This document shows, piece by piece, positions 44,907 to 55,126 of a stretch of DNA of 64,000 bases. The notes under the pieces were generated by a model. That model was not told the DNA's origin, made no database searches, and saw only the letters and a list, made by a program, of their open reading frames with translations. The DNA is from Enterobacter sp. Bisph1 (GTDB lineage: Bacteria > Pseudomonadota > Gammaproteobacteria > Enterobacterales > Enterobacteriaceae): NCBI RefSeq assembly GCF_000814905.1, contig NZ_JXAG01000047.1:124001-188000 (forward strand), read 5' to 3'. How positions within the stretch are numbered: the stretch's first letter is position 1; each line of letters starts with the position of its first letter. The translations under genes were made by a program, and so were the position numbers.

Positions 44907-46325
44907 TTAACGCACAATCTCAACATCGGTGATTTTGGCCGCCACCTCTTTACCTTTTTGCCACTGCGTCAGCGGCATAAAGACATTCAGATCGGAAAGC
45001 CACGCCAGCGTCTGATGTTCAACACCATCGCTTTCAATCTCGCAAGCGACCTTCCAGTAACGTCCACTAAACGCGCTATTGATCTGACGCGCTTCATCGC
45101 TGCCGGTCACTTCGCAACGGCGTTTAATCACCGTCTGCTCATCTTTTTTGTCCGTTTTAGGCGCCACGGTATCAAAGGTGAATTTCTGCCCCTGGTGCAA
45201 CGGGAAGCGCAGATCAGTATGCAGTTCGCTAATGACCGTAGGCGTGTAGCTAATGCTGATACCGCCTTTAAGCTGCCCAAGGTTGCCCATTGTCAGGCGC
45301 TGCGCGCTGAACATAGTGTAATTTTCCAGCAGTAACAGTAAGCCGTTGGGCTGCACATCCAGCCTCATCGGTACGGTGTCGTTGTCGCTCCAGTGCATAT
45401 TCCAGCTCAGTTTCTTAAAGCGCGGCGTGGCCCACTGGTTAATCGTCTGTAGCGCCTGTTTTTCAATCTCTGCCGGGAGCGGGAACTGCGCCAGCCACTG
45501 CGGCCCGTTATTGCTCATATCCGGCAGCATCGGCCCAGACGTTGAAGAGACATTTTTCTTCTTCGTCGTCGCCACATAAGCCCCTTCACCTTTAAACGCG
45601 GACGGCGTGCTCATGGCGCAAAGCTGTTTCAGCGCGGCGCTGGTTGCCGGGGTGTTAGAAAAATCTTCATTGCGGCGCTGTGCCGCTTTGCCGGTCAGGC
45701 TATCGGAAACGTAGCCCTCCGGTGTGATATCCAGACCGGCGATCACATTATCATGCTGGGTTTCGCAGTTATAACCATGCACTTCAATCTTCATATCGTA
45801 GGGCGCGTCATAGGGCGGATCGAACTGGATTTCGCCGTATTCGAAGCCAATTTTCGCAATCAGCAGATCTTTTACCCGCAGCACAGAAGCGGTATCGACA
45901 AGAATGGGAGTGTCGTATTTGGATTTTTTCTCGATATAGACCCAGCTCGGATTCTTTAGATGCGGAGCACGACAGAGATTTGCCGCCACCTCGGCCAGCG
46001 AATTTTCCGGCTGCGGCGCGGCGTAACGGTCATAGCTGCCATTGTAAAAACGGCGCACCACCGCTTCGTTTTCATCAAGCATGTCCCAGTAAAGCCTTAC
46101 CGCCTGGTTGGTGGAGCAATCGAAACCGTCCCAGCGATTAATGTGTTGCCCGTCTTCAAATACCAGCTGGTTCAAGGCAGAAATGCGATCGTTAATGCGC
46201 ACCAGCACCAGCGGATTCACGGCGCTGCTCAGGACTTTCTTGCCCGCCGGGGCAGGCGCATCAGCGGCATGAGAACTCAGAGTGGCCGCCAGTAATGCGC
46301 ATAAAAGGGTATTGCCGATTTTCAT
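44907..46325 (-). CDS. exported protein of unknown function
   Basis: A 472-residue protein with a Sec signal peptide (MKIGNTLLCALLAATLSSHA, cleavage near residue 20) and no later membrane segment, so probably periplasmic. Several Cys (FDCST, NLCRAP, GYNCETQ, KQLCAM, RRCEV, VACEI) could form disulfides. It seems built of two related halves, each ending in a Cys-containing 'E.GV/E' strand region. I do not recognise a family. The ATG at 46323-46325 was preferred to one two codons upstream because the AGGA ribosome site lies 6 nt before it. It converges with the GNAT gene. Confidence 0.8.
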   Translation of the reverse strand: MKIGNTLLCALLAATLSSHAADAPAPAGKKVLSSAVNPLVLVRINDRISALNQLVFEDGQHINRWDGFDCSTNQAVRLYWDMLDENEAVVRRFYNGSYDRYAAPQPENSLAEVAANLCRAPHLKNPSWVYIEKKSKYDTPILVDTASVLRVKDLLIAKIGFEYGEIQFDPPYDAPYDMKIEVHGYNCETQHDNVIAGLDITPEGYVSDSLTGKAAQRRNEDFSNTPATSAALKQLCAMSTPSAFKGEGAYVATTKKKNVSSTSGPMLPDMSNNGPQWLAQFPLPAEIEKQALQTINQWATPRFKKLSWNMHWSDNDTVPMRLDVQPNGLLLLLENYTMFSAQRLTMGNLGQLKGGISISYTPTVISELHTDLRFPLHQGQKFTFDTVAPKTDKKDEQTVIKRRCEVTGSDEARQINSAFSGRYWKVACEIESDGVEHQTLAWLSDLNVFMPLTQWQKGKEVAAKITDVEIVR

Positions 46326-46960
46326 TATCATTCCTGTATCGGGGCGCGTAATAAATTGCGCCAGTGAGATCGCGTGAAGCGGTTATCGGCAGCGGAAATA
46401 AAATATCGAGGCCAAAAATCTTTCGGCCTAACCCGCCATGCCGCATTTATTTTTTATTACGCGACCTGCATCAACATTGTCAGCGGCTTTTGGGATTTTC
46501 CTGATGAAGGTCAATAGCGCGGCAAAGTGTAAAGTAGATAACCTGCACCCGCGTTGTTTAACACCGCCTTTTGGTGTTGCAGACGGATTTATTCATGGGT
46601 CACTGAAAGGGATATATTGGATATATTATGCATCAACATGGAGGTTATTATTTAAACATCACCACGACATCAAGTTAGGCTATTATTGCCCACTAAAATA
46701 CGGCAAAGACGCCGTTAATTTATCGCCTCATTCAGGTGAGAATAAACGACGCGCATAGCGTATACGCCAGCGACAGACTGCGACGCATCACATTTTGCAC
46801 AGCGAAACAGCAGGCTAGTGAGCCTGCGCTCAAAAAAAATAACAAAAACCTTTTAGCGCCGCGGGACATAACCTTTACGGCGCACTGGAGAAAAGATCGA
46901 AGTAACACGCCTGCTGATTACTTCATTTGGAATGGCTGTCATTAATATGAGGTACCGCTG
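46326..46960. other. intergenic region, no supported gene
   Basis: 635 bp between divergent genes. A 106-codon plus-strand frame at 46438-46758 lacks a ribosome site and protein-like composition and was not called. No terminator, repeat or known site is evident beyond the expected divergent promoters. Confidence 0.5.
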
Positions 46961-47785
46961 ATGCAAGGTAGAGAAATTAAGCAACTGGCGAAAGATCATC
47001 TTAAATCGCTGAAAAGAAAATTGATTAATCTACGCAAGAAATGGAAATATCGAAATAATTACTTGTCGCAAGTATTTTGGATTTCATTGGGTGAAAACTG
47101 TCTCGCTGACGATATTCTCCGACGTCATAATCGAAAATCTTTCAGTTCCGTTTTCTCCGCCGGGCGCTCGAATATCGAATATATCCTGCAAATGGAAAAC
47201 GACAATTATCACCATTTGCTGGCAAAAGAGAATTTGCGACATTTCCCGGACGGTGAACATACGGTGGTGCGCTCGACCTACTACGATAAATGCACCGGTC
47301 ATTACGCCACCCGACATATGTTGGGTTTTGAATTTACGCATCATGACCCACTGCGCATTAAAGAGGATCGCTGCGCCATGCAACGGCGTATTTCTCGCCA
47401 GCTAAGCTACCGGGGCACGAAGAATTTTGTCTTCCTCTATCATCACCGCATTACCGATCGCTCGAACCTTCCCCAGTTACGCGACCACTTAAATGCGTTG
47501 CTGGCGATGTACAACACACGCGGCTGCGACTGCAAAATGGTGCTCTTTTACCAACGGCTTATTGGCGAAAATGACCCTAAGCGTATCGACTTCACACCGC
47601 ATGATAGCGGTTTGCTTGAGTTTGTCTGCCATACCCATGAGATATGGGAAGGTGACGATTTAGACGTCTTCTGGGCCAAAAAAGACGATCGGCTGTTTGC
47701 CGAAATGTTCGAAACGGTGGACCAATACAGTCTCAGCAAGCCATCGCTAATGACCGCACTCGCGTCCAGAGGGGTTCAGGCGTAG
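46961..47785 (+). CDS. DUF1796-like putative cysteine peptidase
   Basis: A 274-residue protein with a very basic N-terminus (about 7-33) and then the DUF1796 hallmark ISLGENCLADDIL, whose Cys47 would be the nucleophile of a papain-like fold. SFSSVFSAGRSNIEYIL follows. His residues in FTHHDPLR and in LYHHRITDRS are candidates for the catalytic partner. Family function is not established. It stands alone in the accessory segment between the Rhs island and yhiN. Confidence 0.72.
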   Translation: MQGREIKQLAKDHLKSLKRKLINLRKKWKYRNNYLSQVFWISLGENCLADDILRRHNRKSFSSVFSAGRSNIEYILQMENDNYHHLLAKENLRHFPDGEHTVVRSTYYDKCTGHYATRHMLGFEFTHHDPLRIKEDRCAMQRRISRQLSYRGTKNFVFLYHHRITDRSNLPQLRDHLNALLAMYNTRGCDCKMVLFYQRLIGENDPKRIDFTPHDSGLLEFVCHTHEIWEGDDLDVFWAKKDDRLFAEMFETVDQYSLSKPSLMTALASRGVQA

Positions 47786-47863
47786 CGATGTACCAACCGG
47801 CGCAGGATAAATTTATCACTAAAAGCCCGCGCCGGGCTTTGCGTACTACTGGGTAAGAAAGGG

Positions 47864-49066
47864 TCAGGCGGAGGCGGTTTGCGCTAATGCTTGTGCACAG
47901 GCCCAGGCGCTCGACCATGCCCACTGGAAGTTGTACCCACCGAGCCAGCCGGTGACATCCATCACCTCACCAATAAAGTACAGCCCCGGTACATTGCGGG
48001 CTTCCATCGTGCGCGATGAGAGCTCATGGGTATCAACGCCGCCGAGGGTCACTTCCGCCGTACGATAGCCTTCCGTACCGTTCGGCTGCACGCGCCAGTG
48101 GGTCAGCAGTTCGACAAGATTTTCCTGTTCGCGCTGGTTCAGCTGTTTCAGCGTCACATCCGGGATCTGACCGAGCTGTTGCAGGCACTCCACCAGCCGT
48201 TTCGGTAGCTGCAGCGCCAGGGTATTTTTCAGGCTCTGATTCGGGTGTGCATCGCGCTGCTGATTGAGAAAAGAATCAAGATTGATATCCGGCAGCAAAT
48301 TGATAGTGACATATTCACCCGGCTGCCAGTAGCTGGAAATTTGTAAAATGGCCGGCCCGGACAAACCCCGGTGGGTAAAGAGCAAATTCTCACGAAACAG
48401 CGTCCCATCCGCAGCGGTCACTACCGACGGTACCGAGACGCCGGAAAGGGTCTGCATCTGCTCCAGCAGCGGCTTGTGCAGGGTAAAGGGCACTAACCCG
48501 GCGCGCGTGGGCAAAACCTTTAAACCAAACTGCTCGGCGATTTTATAGCCAAACGGCGAAGCGCCCAGGCCCGGCATGGATAAGCCGCCGGATGCAATCA
48601 CCAGATTCGTTGCCTGCACACTTTCGCCATTAAGTTGTAGGGTAAAACCGTCGTCACCGCGCGCCACGCTCAGTACTTCGCTGCGCAAGCGTTGGATTAC
48701 GTTACCCTTTTCACACTCTGCCACCAGCATGTCGACAATCTGCTGCGCCGAATCATCACAAAAGAGTTGCCCCAGCGTCTTTTCATGCCAGGCAATGCCA
48801 TGCTTGCCCACCAGCTCAATAAAGTCCCACTGGGTGTAGCGCGCCAGGGCAGATTTGCAAAAATGGGGGTTTTGGCTCAAATAAGCCGCCGGCTCGACAT
48901 AAAGGTTAGTAAAGTTGCAGCGTCCGCCGCCGGACATCAAAATCTTGCGCCCGGGTTTTTTGCCATTATCCAGTAACAATACACGGCGACCCGCCTGCCC
49001 GGCTAACGCGGCACAGAACATGCCAGCGGCCCCTGCGCCGATAACAATGGCATCAAACTTTTCCAC
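47864..49066 (-). CDS. yhiN: NAD(P)/FAD-dependent oxidoreductase YhiN
   Basis: A 400-residue flavoprotein of the BaiN/HI0933 family. The N-terminal FAD motif AIVIGAGAAGMFCAALAG, a GRKILMSGGGRCNFTN stretch and the C-terminal GGYNFQWAWSSAWA are family signatures. It matches E. coli YhiN in length and in its position before pitA. The physiological substrate is unknown. It is transcribed away from pitA. Confidence 0.94.
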   Translation of the reverse strand: MEKFDAIVIGAGAAGMFCAALAGQAGRRVLLLDNGKKPGRKILMSGGGRCNFTNLYVEPAAYLSQNPHFCKSALARYTQWDFIELVGKHGIAWHEKTLGQLFCDDSAQQIVDMLVAECEKGNVIQRLRSEVLSVARGDDGFTLQLNGESVQATNLVIASGGLSMPGLGASPFGYKIAEQFGLKVLPTRAGLVPFTLHKPLLEQMQTLSGVSVPSVVTAADGTLFRENLLFTHRGLSGPAILQISSYWQPGEYVTINLLPDINLDSFLNQQRDAHPNQSLKNTLALQLPKRLVECLQQLGQIPDVTLKQLNQREQENLVELLTHWRVQPNGTEGYRTAEVTLGGVDTHELSSRTMEARNVPGLYFIGEVMDVTGWLGGYNFQWAWSSAWACAQALAQTASA

Positions 49067-49295
49067 AACTGCACCCTCAATGACTGACCGTGGCGGATTG
49101 TAAAGAGTTCAAGCTGGTCACACCAGCGCGAATCACGGTGAAAAGTAACAGGACATTGAAAAATATAAATTAATTTTAAAAATACAGTCAATTTTGAGAA
49201 ATTACGTCAAAAAAAATACATATTTCACTTTGCCCGCACTGCCAATGTCCCTGATAATGCGCCGCGTTCATGTCCTCAAAATGGCTTAACGACCT

Positions 49296-50792
49296 ATGGA
49301 ACATTTGTTTGCCGGCCTGGATCTGCATACCGGGCTATTACTTGTGCTTGCTCTGGTTTTTGTTCTGTTTTATGAAGCCATCAATGGCTTTCATGACACG
49401 GCAAATGCCGTAGCAACCGTCATTTATACACGTGCTATGCGCTCTCAGCTGGCGGTGGTGATGGCAGCGGTGTTTAACTTCTTCGGCGTGTTGCTGGGTG
49501 GGTTGAGCGTCGCGTATGCGATTGTGCATATGCTACCGACCGATCTGCTGTTGAATGTGAGCTCCGCGCATGGGCTGGCAATGGTCTTTTCCATGCTGCT
49601 GGCCGCCATTATCTGGAACCTTGGCACCTGGTATCTGGGCCTGCCAGCATCCAGTTCCCACACGCTGATTGGCGCGATTATCGGTATTGGTTTAACCAAT
49701 GCGTTGATGACCGGCACCTCGGTGGTGGATGCGTTAAATATCCCGAAAGTGCTGAATATTTTCGGCTCGCTGATCATCTCGCCGATAGTCGGCCTGGTCT
49801 TCGCCGGCGGCCTGGTATTTGTTCTGCGCCGTTACTGGAGCAACACCAAAAAACGCGCGCGCATCCATATGACCCCGGCAGAACGCGAGAAGATTGACGG
49901 TAAGAAGAAGCCGCCGTTCTGGACGCGTATTGCGCTGATCCTCTCGGCGATTGGCGTGAGCTTCTCCCACGGAGCTAACGACGGTCAGAAAGGTATCGGC
50001 TTAATTATGCTGGTGCTGATTGGCGTTGCGCCTGCGGGCTTCGTAGTCAATATGAATGCCTCCGGCTATGACATCACCCGTACCCGTGATGCCGTCAACA
50101 ACGTGGAAACGTATTTCCAGCAACATCCGGCGCTGCTGCAAAAAGCGACCGGTGTCGATCCGCTGATCCCAACGCCGGAAGAAGTTGCCGCCCAGCCGGG
50201 TGAATTCCACTGCCATCCTGGCCGTGCCATTATGGCGCTGGATCGCGCTAAATCGATGCTGACCAACATTGAGAGCTACGACAAGCTGCCGGTAGAACAG
50301 CGCGGTCAGCTGCGCCGTATTATGCTCTGCCTGTCTGATATTACCGACCAGGTGGCTAAGCTGCCGGAAGTCAGCCCCGACGATCAGCGTCTGCTGAAAA
50401 AGCTGAAAGGCGATATGCTGAGCACCATTGAGTACGCGCCGGTGTGGATTATCATGGCGGTTGCGTTGGCGCTGGGCCTCGGTACGATGATTGGCTGGCG
50501 TCGCGTGGCGACCACCATCGGTGAGAAGATTGGTAAGAAAGGCATGACCTATGCGCAGGGTATGTCGGCGCAGATGACGGCGGCTATCTCTATTGGTCTG
50601 GCGAGCTACACCGGGATGCCGGTCTCAACCACCCATGTGCTGTCATCGTCCGTTGCCGGGACAATGATTGTTGACGGCGGCGGTCTGCAGCGTAAAACCG
50701 TGACCAATATTCTGATGGCGTGGGTTTTCACCCTCCCGGCATCGGTTATTTTGTCCGGCGTGCTTTACTGGATAGCGCTGAAGCTGATTTAA
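49296..50792 (+). CDS. pitA: low-affinity inorganic phosphate/metal-phosphate transporter PitA
   Basis: A 498-residue inner-membrane proton symporter of metal-phosphate complexes. The two inverted repeats each carry the PiT signature ([18 protein letters not shown] near the N-terminus; [14 protein letters not shown] in the middle), with about ten helices and a large cytoplasmic loop. Length matches E. coli PitA (499). A strong bidirectional terminator follows. uspB lies convergently downstream, as in E. coli. Confidence 0.97.
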   Translation: MEHLFAGLDLHTGLLLVLALVFVLFYEAINGFHDTANAVATVIYTRAMRSQLAVVMAAVFNFFGVLLGGLSVAYAIVHMLPTDLLLNVSSAHGLAMVFSMLLAAIIWNLGTWYLGLPASSSHTLIGAIIGIGLTNALMTGTSVVDALNIPKVLNIFGSLIISPIVGLVFAGGLVFVLRRYWSNTKKRARIHMTPAEREKIDGKKKPPFWTRIALILSAIGVSFSHGANDGQKGIGLIMLVLIGVAPAGFVVNMNASGYDITRTRDAVNNVETYFQQHPALLQKATGVDPLIPTPEEVAAQPGEFHCHPGRAIMALDRAKSMLTNIESYDKLPVEQRGQLRRIMLCLSDITDQVAKLPEVSPDDQRLLKKLKGDMLSTIEYAPVWIIMAVALALGLGTMIGWRRVATTIGEKIGKKGMTYAQGMSAQMTAAISIGLASYTGMPVSTTHVLSSSVAGTMIVDGGGLQRKTVTNILMAWVFTLPASVILSGVLYWIALKLI

Positions 50793-50810
50793 CGCCTTAC
50801 GCGCGTCACG

Positions 50811-50841
50811 AAAACGGGCCAGCTTGCTGGCCCGTTTTTTA
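50811..50841. terminator. bidirectional terminator between pitA and uspB
   Basis: AACGGGCCAGC (50813-50823) pairs with GCTGGCCCGTT (50826-50836). T-runs follow on the plus strand (50835-50840) and, on the minus strand, from the AAAA at 50811-50814. It ends pitA and the convergent uspB. Confidence 0.92.
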
Positions 50842-50851
50842 TTGCCGTTCT

Positions 50852-51190
50852 TTAAGACCAAATCATCAACGCAATCAGGCTTACCACCACCAGACCACAG
50901 AGGGAGCTGGTTAAGATAAACTGACCGCGCACGCGTTCGCAGCGGCGGATAAATTCGTCATCATGATGATCGCGATAGCGCTGGGCGTAGATATACCACA
51001 CCAGGCGCATCTGCTTGCTCGGCTGGCCGTGGGAAGTGAAAAAACCACCACCGTCCACGTATTGATAGAGTAACGGGTCGCATCCGCGAAGCACCACTAA
51101 CAGCGCGCGCAGCGACGAGAAATAACGTGCCATGTTAACCACACACACCACACACAAAGCCCAAAACAGCGCAACAGTGCTGATCACCAT
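50852..51190 (-). CDS. uspB: universal stress protein UspB
   Basis: A 112-residue inner-membrane protein with two hydrophobic helices (about 3-20 and 90-110) around a basic loop ([20 protein letters not shown]). In E. coli it is induced by sigma-S in stationary phase and needed for ethanol tolerance. The start is taken as the ATG at 51188-51190 (MVISTVALF) behind GGGGAGGGG; the GTG one codon later aligns with the E. coli start and is equally possible. It diverges from uspA. Confidence 0.94.
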   Translation of the reverse strand: MVISTVALFWALCVVCVVNMARYFSSLRALLVVLRGCDPLLYQYVDGGGFFTSHGQPSKQMRLVWYIYAQRYRDHHDDEFIRRCERVRGQFILTSSLCGLVVVSLIALMIWS

Positions 51191-51640
51191 ATCCCCTCCC
51201 CGGCGAGCGCCCACAGAGCTTCGCTCCTGGACTCTCGCTCCTGGATACCCAACGGCCAAACAACGAAGAGTATTATCAACCCCCAAACGGACAGATTAGC
51301 CAGGCGGTGTTCCGCAATCGACTTCGCTTCCCTGCCCCGGACAACTGAGGTACACCGTCTCTTTTCCGTACGGTTTATTAATAGTGTAGGAGATCTGTTT
51401 ATTTTTTTACCACCGGTAGAAATATCATCAATGCATATGCCTGTAAATATTGGTTAAGTGAATCTTGATCAAGGTTAATTGACGCTACGAAAAGGGCGTT
51501 ATAAGGTAGAAACATCTTCACAATGAGATCCTTAAGGCCGGGCGCTACGCTCACGTGAAACGCAGGATGCGGGCGCAGTGCAACAGCATCAGGGGTTTCA
51601 GCCCCGATGGTCATCGACAACTTATGGAAGGAGTAACACT
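51191..51640. other. uspB-uspA divergent promoter region
   Basis: 450 bp between divergent stress genes. It carries the promoters of uspB and uspA. The uspA ribosome site GGAAGGAG lies at about 51625-51632. I see no further gene and no site I can name with confidence. Confidence 0.6.
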
Positions 51641-52078
51641 ATGGCTTACAAACATATTCTTATCGCCGTCGATCTCTCTCCCGAAAGCAAATTACTGGTT
51701 GAGAAAGCAGTATCCATGGCGCGTCCCTACAACGCGAAGATTTCCCTGATTCATGTCGATGTAAATTATTCCGATCTTTATACCGGTCTTATCGACGTCA
51801 ACCTGGGCGATATGCAAAAACGCATCTCCGACGAAACCCATCAGGCCCTGACGGAGCTCTCCACCAACGCGGGCTACCCAATCACGGAAACCCTGAGCGG
51901 CAGCGGTGATTTAGGCCAGGTGCTGGTGGATGCGATTAAAAAATACGATATGGATCTGGTGGTCTGCGGCCACCATCAGGATTTCTGGAGCAAGCTGATG
52001 TCATCCGCGCGCCAGCTTATCAACACCGTTCATGTCGATATGCTGATTGTCCCGCTGCGGGATGAAGAGGACGATTGA
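51641..52078 (+). CDS. uspA: universal stress protein A
   Basis: A 145-residue cytoplasmic stress protein (144 in E. coli), induced by growth arrest. The start [13 protein letters not shown], central DLVVCGHH and terminal [10 protein letters not shown] are the family pattern; the ATP-binding loop of other USP subclasses is absent, as expected for UspA. The ATG at 51641 follows AAGGAG; the in-frame ATG 21 codons earlier is not supported. A terminator follows. In E. coli dtpB comes next, but it is absent here. Confidence 0.96.
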   Translation: MAYKHILIAVDLSPESKLLVEKAVSMARPYNAKISLIHVDVNYSDLYTGLIDVNLGDMQKRISDETHQALTELSTNAGYPITETLSGSGDLGQVLVDAIKKYDMDLVVCGHHQDFWSKLMSSARQLINTVHVDMLIVPLRDEEDD

Positions 52079-52112
52079 TCTCTCGCAGGCATGATAACGC
52101 CTGACTGAATAC

Positions 52113-52146
52113 CGCCCGGTGCGCGCAACGCGACCGGGCGTTTTTA
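52113..52146. terminator. uspA terminator, overlapping the rsmJ stop
   Basis: CGCCCGGT (52113-52120) pairs with ACCGGGCG (52133-52140), followed by TTTTT (52141-52145). The T-run includes part of the rsmJ stop codon (TTA at 52144-52146). Confidence 0.88.
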
Positions 52147-52896
52147 TTCCCCGGAGCCGGGGTAAATATCAAAACGGTGGCTTTTGGTGACCACCGCCGA
52201 TTGCGTGGCGATGCCCGCCAGCGGCGGCGCATAATCCGGGCGTTTAACCACCACGCGTTTAATGGCGAGCCGTCGCGCAGGCTCCAGCAAACCATCGGCA
52301 TCGAGATCCGGGCCGACCAGCGACTGAAACACCCGCATCTCCTTTTTCACCAGCGCGCTTTTCTGCTTATGCGGGAACATCGGATCGAGATAAACCACCT
52401 GCGGACGCGGCGTAATATCCGTAAGCGCCGTCAGGCTGGAAGCATGAATTAACTGCAACCGCTCGCGCAGCCAGGGGCCAATTTCGGCATCGGCATAGCC
52501 ACGATGAAGGCCATCTTCCAGTAACGCGGCGACAACGGGATTACGCTCCAGCATACGTACCCGGCAGCCCACCGATGCCAGCACAAAGGCATCGCGTCCG
52601 AGGCCTGCTGTTGCATCGACCACGTCTGGCAGATAACTGCCTTTAATACCGACGGCTTTTGCCACTGCTTCACCGCGCCCGCCGCCGAATTTCCGCCGGT
52701 GCGCCATGCCGCCGCCAACAAAATCGACAAAGATGCCGCCAAGCTTTGGTTCATCGCGCTTACGTAGCTCCAGATGGGTTGGCGTGAGCACCAGCGCCAT
52801 CAGATTGTCCTCATCCGCCTGCAGCCCAAAGCGGGCCGCAATAACGGATAAGGCGCCGTCTCCGGCGCCCGTTTCATCCAATAAACAGATCTTCAA
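52144..52896 (-). CDS. rsmJ: 16S rRNA (guanine1516-N2)-methyltransferase RsmJ
   Basis: A 250-residue SAM-dependent enzyme that methylates G1516 of 16S rRNA. The SAM motif [17 protein letters not shown] and the catalytic DPMFPHK motif are visible. Length equals E. coli RsmJ (YhiQ). It starts 5 bp after the prlC stop, as in the E. coli prlC-rsmJ heat-shock operon. Confidence 0.96.
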   Translation of the reverse strand: MKICLLDETGAGDGALSVIAARFGLQADEDNLMALVLTPTHLELRKRDEPKLGGIFVDFVGGGMAHRRKFGGGRGEAVAKAVGIKGSYLPDVVDATAGLGRDAFVLASVGCRVRMLERNPVVAALLEDGLHRGYADAEIGPWLRERLQLIHASSLTALTDITPRPQVVYLDPMFPHKQKSALVKKEMRVFQSLVGPDLDADGLLEPARRLAIKRVVVKRPDYAPPLAGIATQSAVVTKSHRFDIYPGSGE

Positions 52897-52901
52897 TGGA
52901 A

Positions 52902-54944
52902 TTAGCCTTCAATCCCGTAATGCTCAAGCATCGCATCAATTTGTGGCTCGCGGCCGCGGAAGCGTTTAAACAGATCCATCGGCTCTTCCGAACCGCCGCG
53001 GGTAAGAATGTTATCGAGGAACGACTGCCCGGTTTCGCGGTTGAAAATCCCCTCTTCTTCGAAGCGGGAGAAAGCATCCGCCGCCAGCACATCGGCCCAC
53101 AGATAGCTATAGTAACCCGCCGCATATCCCCCGGCGAAGATATGGCTGAAAGCATGAGGGAAACGTCCCCACGACGGACCCGGTATCAACGCGACCTGGC
53201 GTTTGATTTCTGCCAGAGTTTCGAGGATTTTCGCCCCTTGTTGCGGGCTAAACTCCGCATGCAGACGGAAGTCGAACAGGCCGAACTCCAGCTGGCGCAG
53301 GATAAACATCGCCGCCTGGTAGTTTTTTGCCGCCAGCATTTTATCTAACAGTTCCTGCGGCAGCGGCTCGCCGGTTTCATAATGACCGGAGATAAATGCC
53401 AGCGCTTCCGGCTCCCAGCACCAGTTCTCCATAAACTGGCTCGGCAGCTCGACCGCATCCCATGGCACACCGCTGATACCCGCCACACCGGCGGTTTCGA
53501 TGCGGGTCAGCATATGATGCAAGCCGTGACCAAATTCATGGAACAGGGTGATCACTTCGTCGTGAGTAAACAGCGCCGGTTTGCCGCTGACCGGCCGGTT
53601 AAAGTTACAGGTGAGATAGGCCACCGGTTTTTGTAGCGAACCATCGGCGAGGCGCATTTGGCCCACGCAATCATCCATCCACGCGCCGCCGCGCTTGTTC
53701 TCACGGGCATAGAGATCGAGGTAGAAGCTGCCGCGCAGTTCGTTGTTTTCGTCATACAGTTCGAAGAAACGCACATCCGGGTGCCAGACATCGATATCTT
53801 TACGCTCTTTGGCGGTAATGCCATAAATGCGTTTAACCACTTCGAACAGGCCGTTTACCGCGCGATCTTCCGGGAAATAGGGGCGAAGCTGCTCATCGCT
53901 GATGCTGTAAAGATGCTGTTTCTGTTTTTCGCTGTAGTAGCCAATATCCCACGGCTGCAGCTCATCGACGCCACATTCCGCTTTCGCGAAGGCGCGCAGC
54001 TGCGCCAGCTCTTTTTCACCCTGCGGACGCGCACGTTTAGCGAGATCCGTTAAGAACTCCAGCACCTGCGACGGATTTTCCGCCATTTTGGTGGCGAGGG
54101 ATTTATCGGCATAGCTTTCAAAGCCCAGCAGCTGCGCCAGTTCATGACGCAGGGCGAGGATTTCTGCCATTACCGGGCTGTTATCCCATTTCCCGGCGTT
54201 CGGGCCCTGATCAGAAGCGCGGGTGCTGTAAGCACGGTACATCTCTTCGCGCAGCGCCTGGTTGTCGCAATAGGTCATCACCGGCAGGTAGCTTGGGATA
54301 TCCAGCGTCAGCAGCCAGCCCTGCATATCTTTGGCTTCAGCCTGCGCTTTCGCCGCCGCCAGCGCGCTTTCCGGCATACCGGCCAGCTCCGCCTCGTCGG
54401 TCACCAGCTTGGTCCAGCCCATCGTGGCATCAAGCACGTTATTGCTGTAGATATTGCCCAGTTCAGAAAGGCGCGCGGCAATTTCGCCATAACGCTGCTG
54501 TTTCTCTTTCGGCAGACCGATGCCCGACAGTTTAAAATCGCGCAGGGCGTTATCCACGGCCTTCTTCTCGGCGACGCTCAGGGAGGCGTAATGTTCGCCG
54601 TCGCGCAGATCGCGATAAGCGTTATATAACCCTTCATTCTGTCCGACCCAGGTGCTGTATTCAGACAGCAGCGGCAGCGTTTGTTCGTAGGCTTCACGCA
54701 GCTCCGTGCTGTTTTTTACCGAGTTCAGATGGCTCACCGGCGAAAAGAGGCGGCCGAGACGATCGTCCACTTCCGCCAGCGGCTGGCAAAGATTCGCCCA
54801 GGTATACGGGCCGCCCTGTGCGACCACGTTTTCCACCGCGCTCCGGCAATCTTCCAGCGCTTTAGTCACAGCGGGAACAACATGCTCAGGCAGGATTTGA
54901 GAAAACGGTGGCAGCTCAAAAGGCGTCAATAAAGGGTTGGTCAT
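52902..54944 (-). CDS. prlC: oligopeptidase A
   Basis: A 680-residue M3-family zinc metallopeptidase of the cytosol that degrades signal peptides and other short peptides. The active site HEFGHGLHH (near residue 470) is intact. The start is the ATG at 54942-54944 ([14 protein letters not shown]), identical to E. coli; the frame opens 10 codons earlier without need. It is the first gene of prlC-rsmJ and lies behind a sigma-32-type promoter. Confidence 0.97.
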   Translation of the reverse strand: MTNPLLTPFELPPFSQILPEHVVPAVTKALEDCRSAVENVVAQGGPYTWANLCQPLAEVDDRLGRLFSPVSHLNSVKNSTELREAYEQTLPLLSEYSTWVGQNEGLYNAYRDLRDGEHYASLSVAEKKAVDNALRDFKLSGIGLPKEKQQRYGEIAARLSELGNIYSNNVLDATMGWTKLVTDEAELAGMPESALAAAKAQAEAKDMQGWLLTLDIPSYLPVMTYCDNQALREEMYRAYSTRASDQGPNAGKWDNSPVMAEILALRHELAQLLGFESYADKSLATKMAENPSQVLEFLTDLAKRARPQGEKELAQLRAFAKAECGVDELQPWDIGYYSEKQKQHLYSISDEQLRPYFPEDRAVNGLFEVVKRIYGITAKERKDIDVWHPDVRFFELYDENNELRGSFYLDLYARENKRGGAWMDDCVGQMRLADGSLQKPVAYLTCNFNRPVSGKPALFTHDEVITLFHEFGHGLHHMLTRIETAGVAGISGVPWDAVELPSQFMENWCWEPEALAFISGHYETGEPLPQELLDKMLAAKNYQAAMFILRQLEFGLFDFRLHAEFSPQQGAKILETLAEIKRQVALIPGPSWGRFPHAFSHIFAGGYAAGYYSYLWADVLAADAFSRFEEEGIFNRETGQSFLDNILTRGGSEEPMDLFKRFRGREPQIDAMLEHYGIEG

Positions 54945-55004
54945 AGGGGCAGTCCTTGGAATGAGGTGAATCAAGCGCGTGAGCGCCTGGCAATGTGTTC
55001 TAGC

Positions 55005-55030
55005 ATGGGGTTAAGTCCAGGAGATTTCAA
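55005..55030 (-). promoter_or_regulatory. sigma-32 (heat-shock) promoter of prlC-rsmJ
   Basis: On the minus strand TTGAAA (55025-55030) is followed after 14 nt by CCCCAT (55005-55010), the consensus spacing and sequence of RpoH promoters. It lies about 60 bp upstream of the prlC ATG. The E. coli operon is known to be heat-inducible. Confidence 0.82.
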
Positions 55031-55080
55031 TCCCGGACGTGACGCTTAGCCGGGCTATCGCTGCAATAATCAGCGGCGCA

Positions 55081-55112
55081 GAAAACGCCCGCAGCATTGC
55101 GCCTGCGGGCGT
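55081..55112 (-). terminator. terminator of the PAP2 phosphatase gene
   Basis: ACGCCCGCAG (55085-55094) pairs with CTGCGGGCGT (55103-55112). On the minus strand the stem is followed by TTTTC. It lies 15 bp beyond the phosphatase stop. Confidence 0.75.
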
Positions 55113-55126
55113 AATGTAATGATAGC

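Noticed and set aside
46438-46758. 106-codon plus-strand frame
   Set aside because: No ribosome site, and the composition is not protein-like. It lies in an intergenic region between divergent genes.
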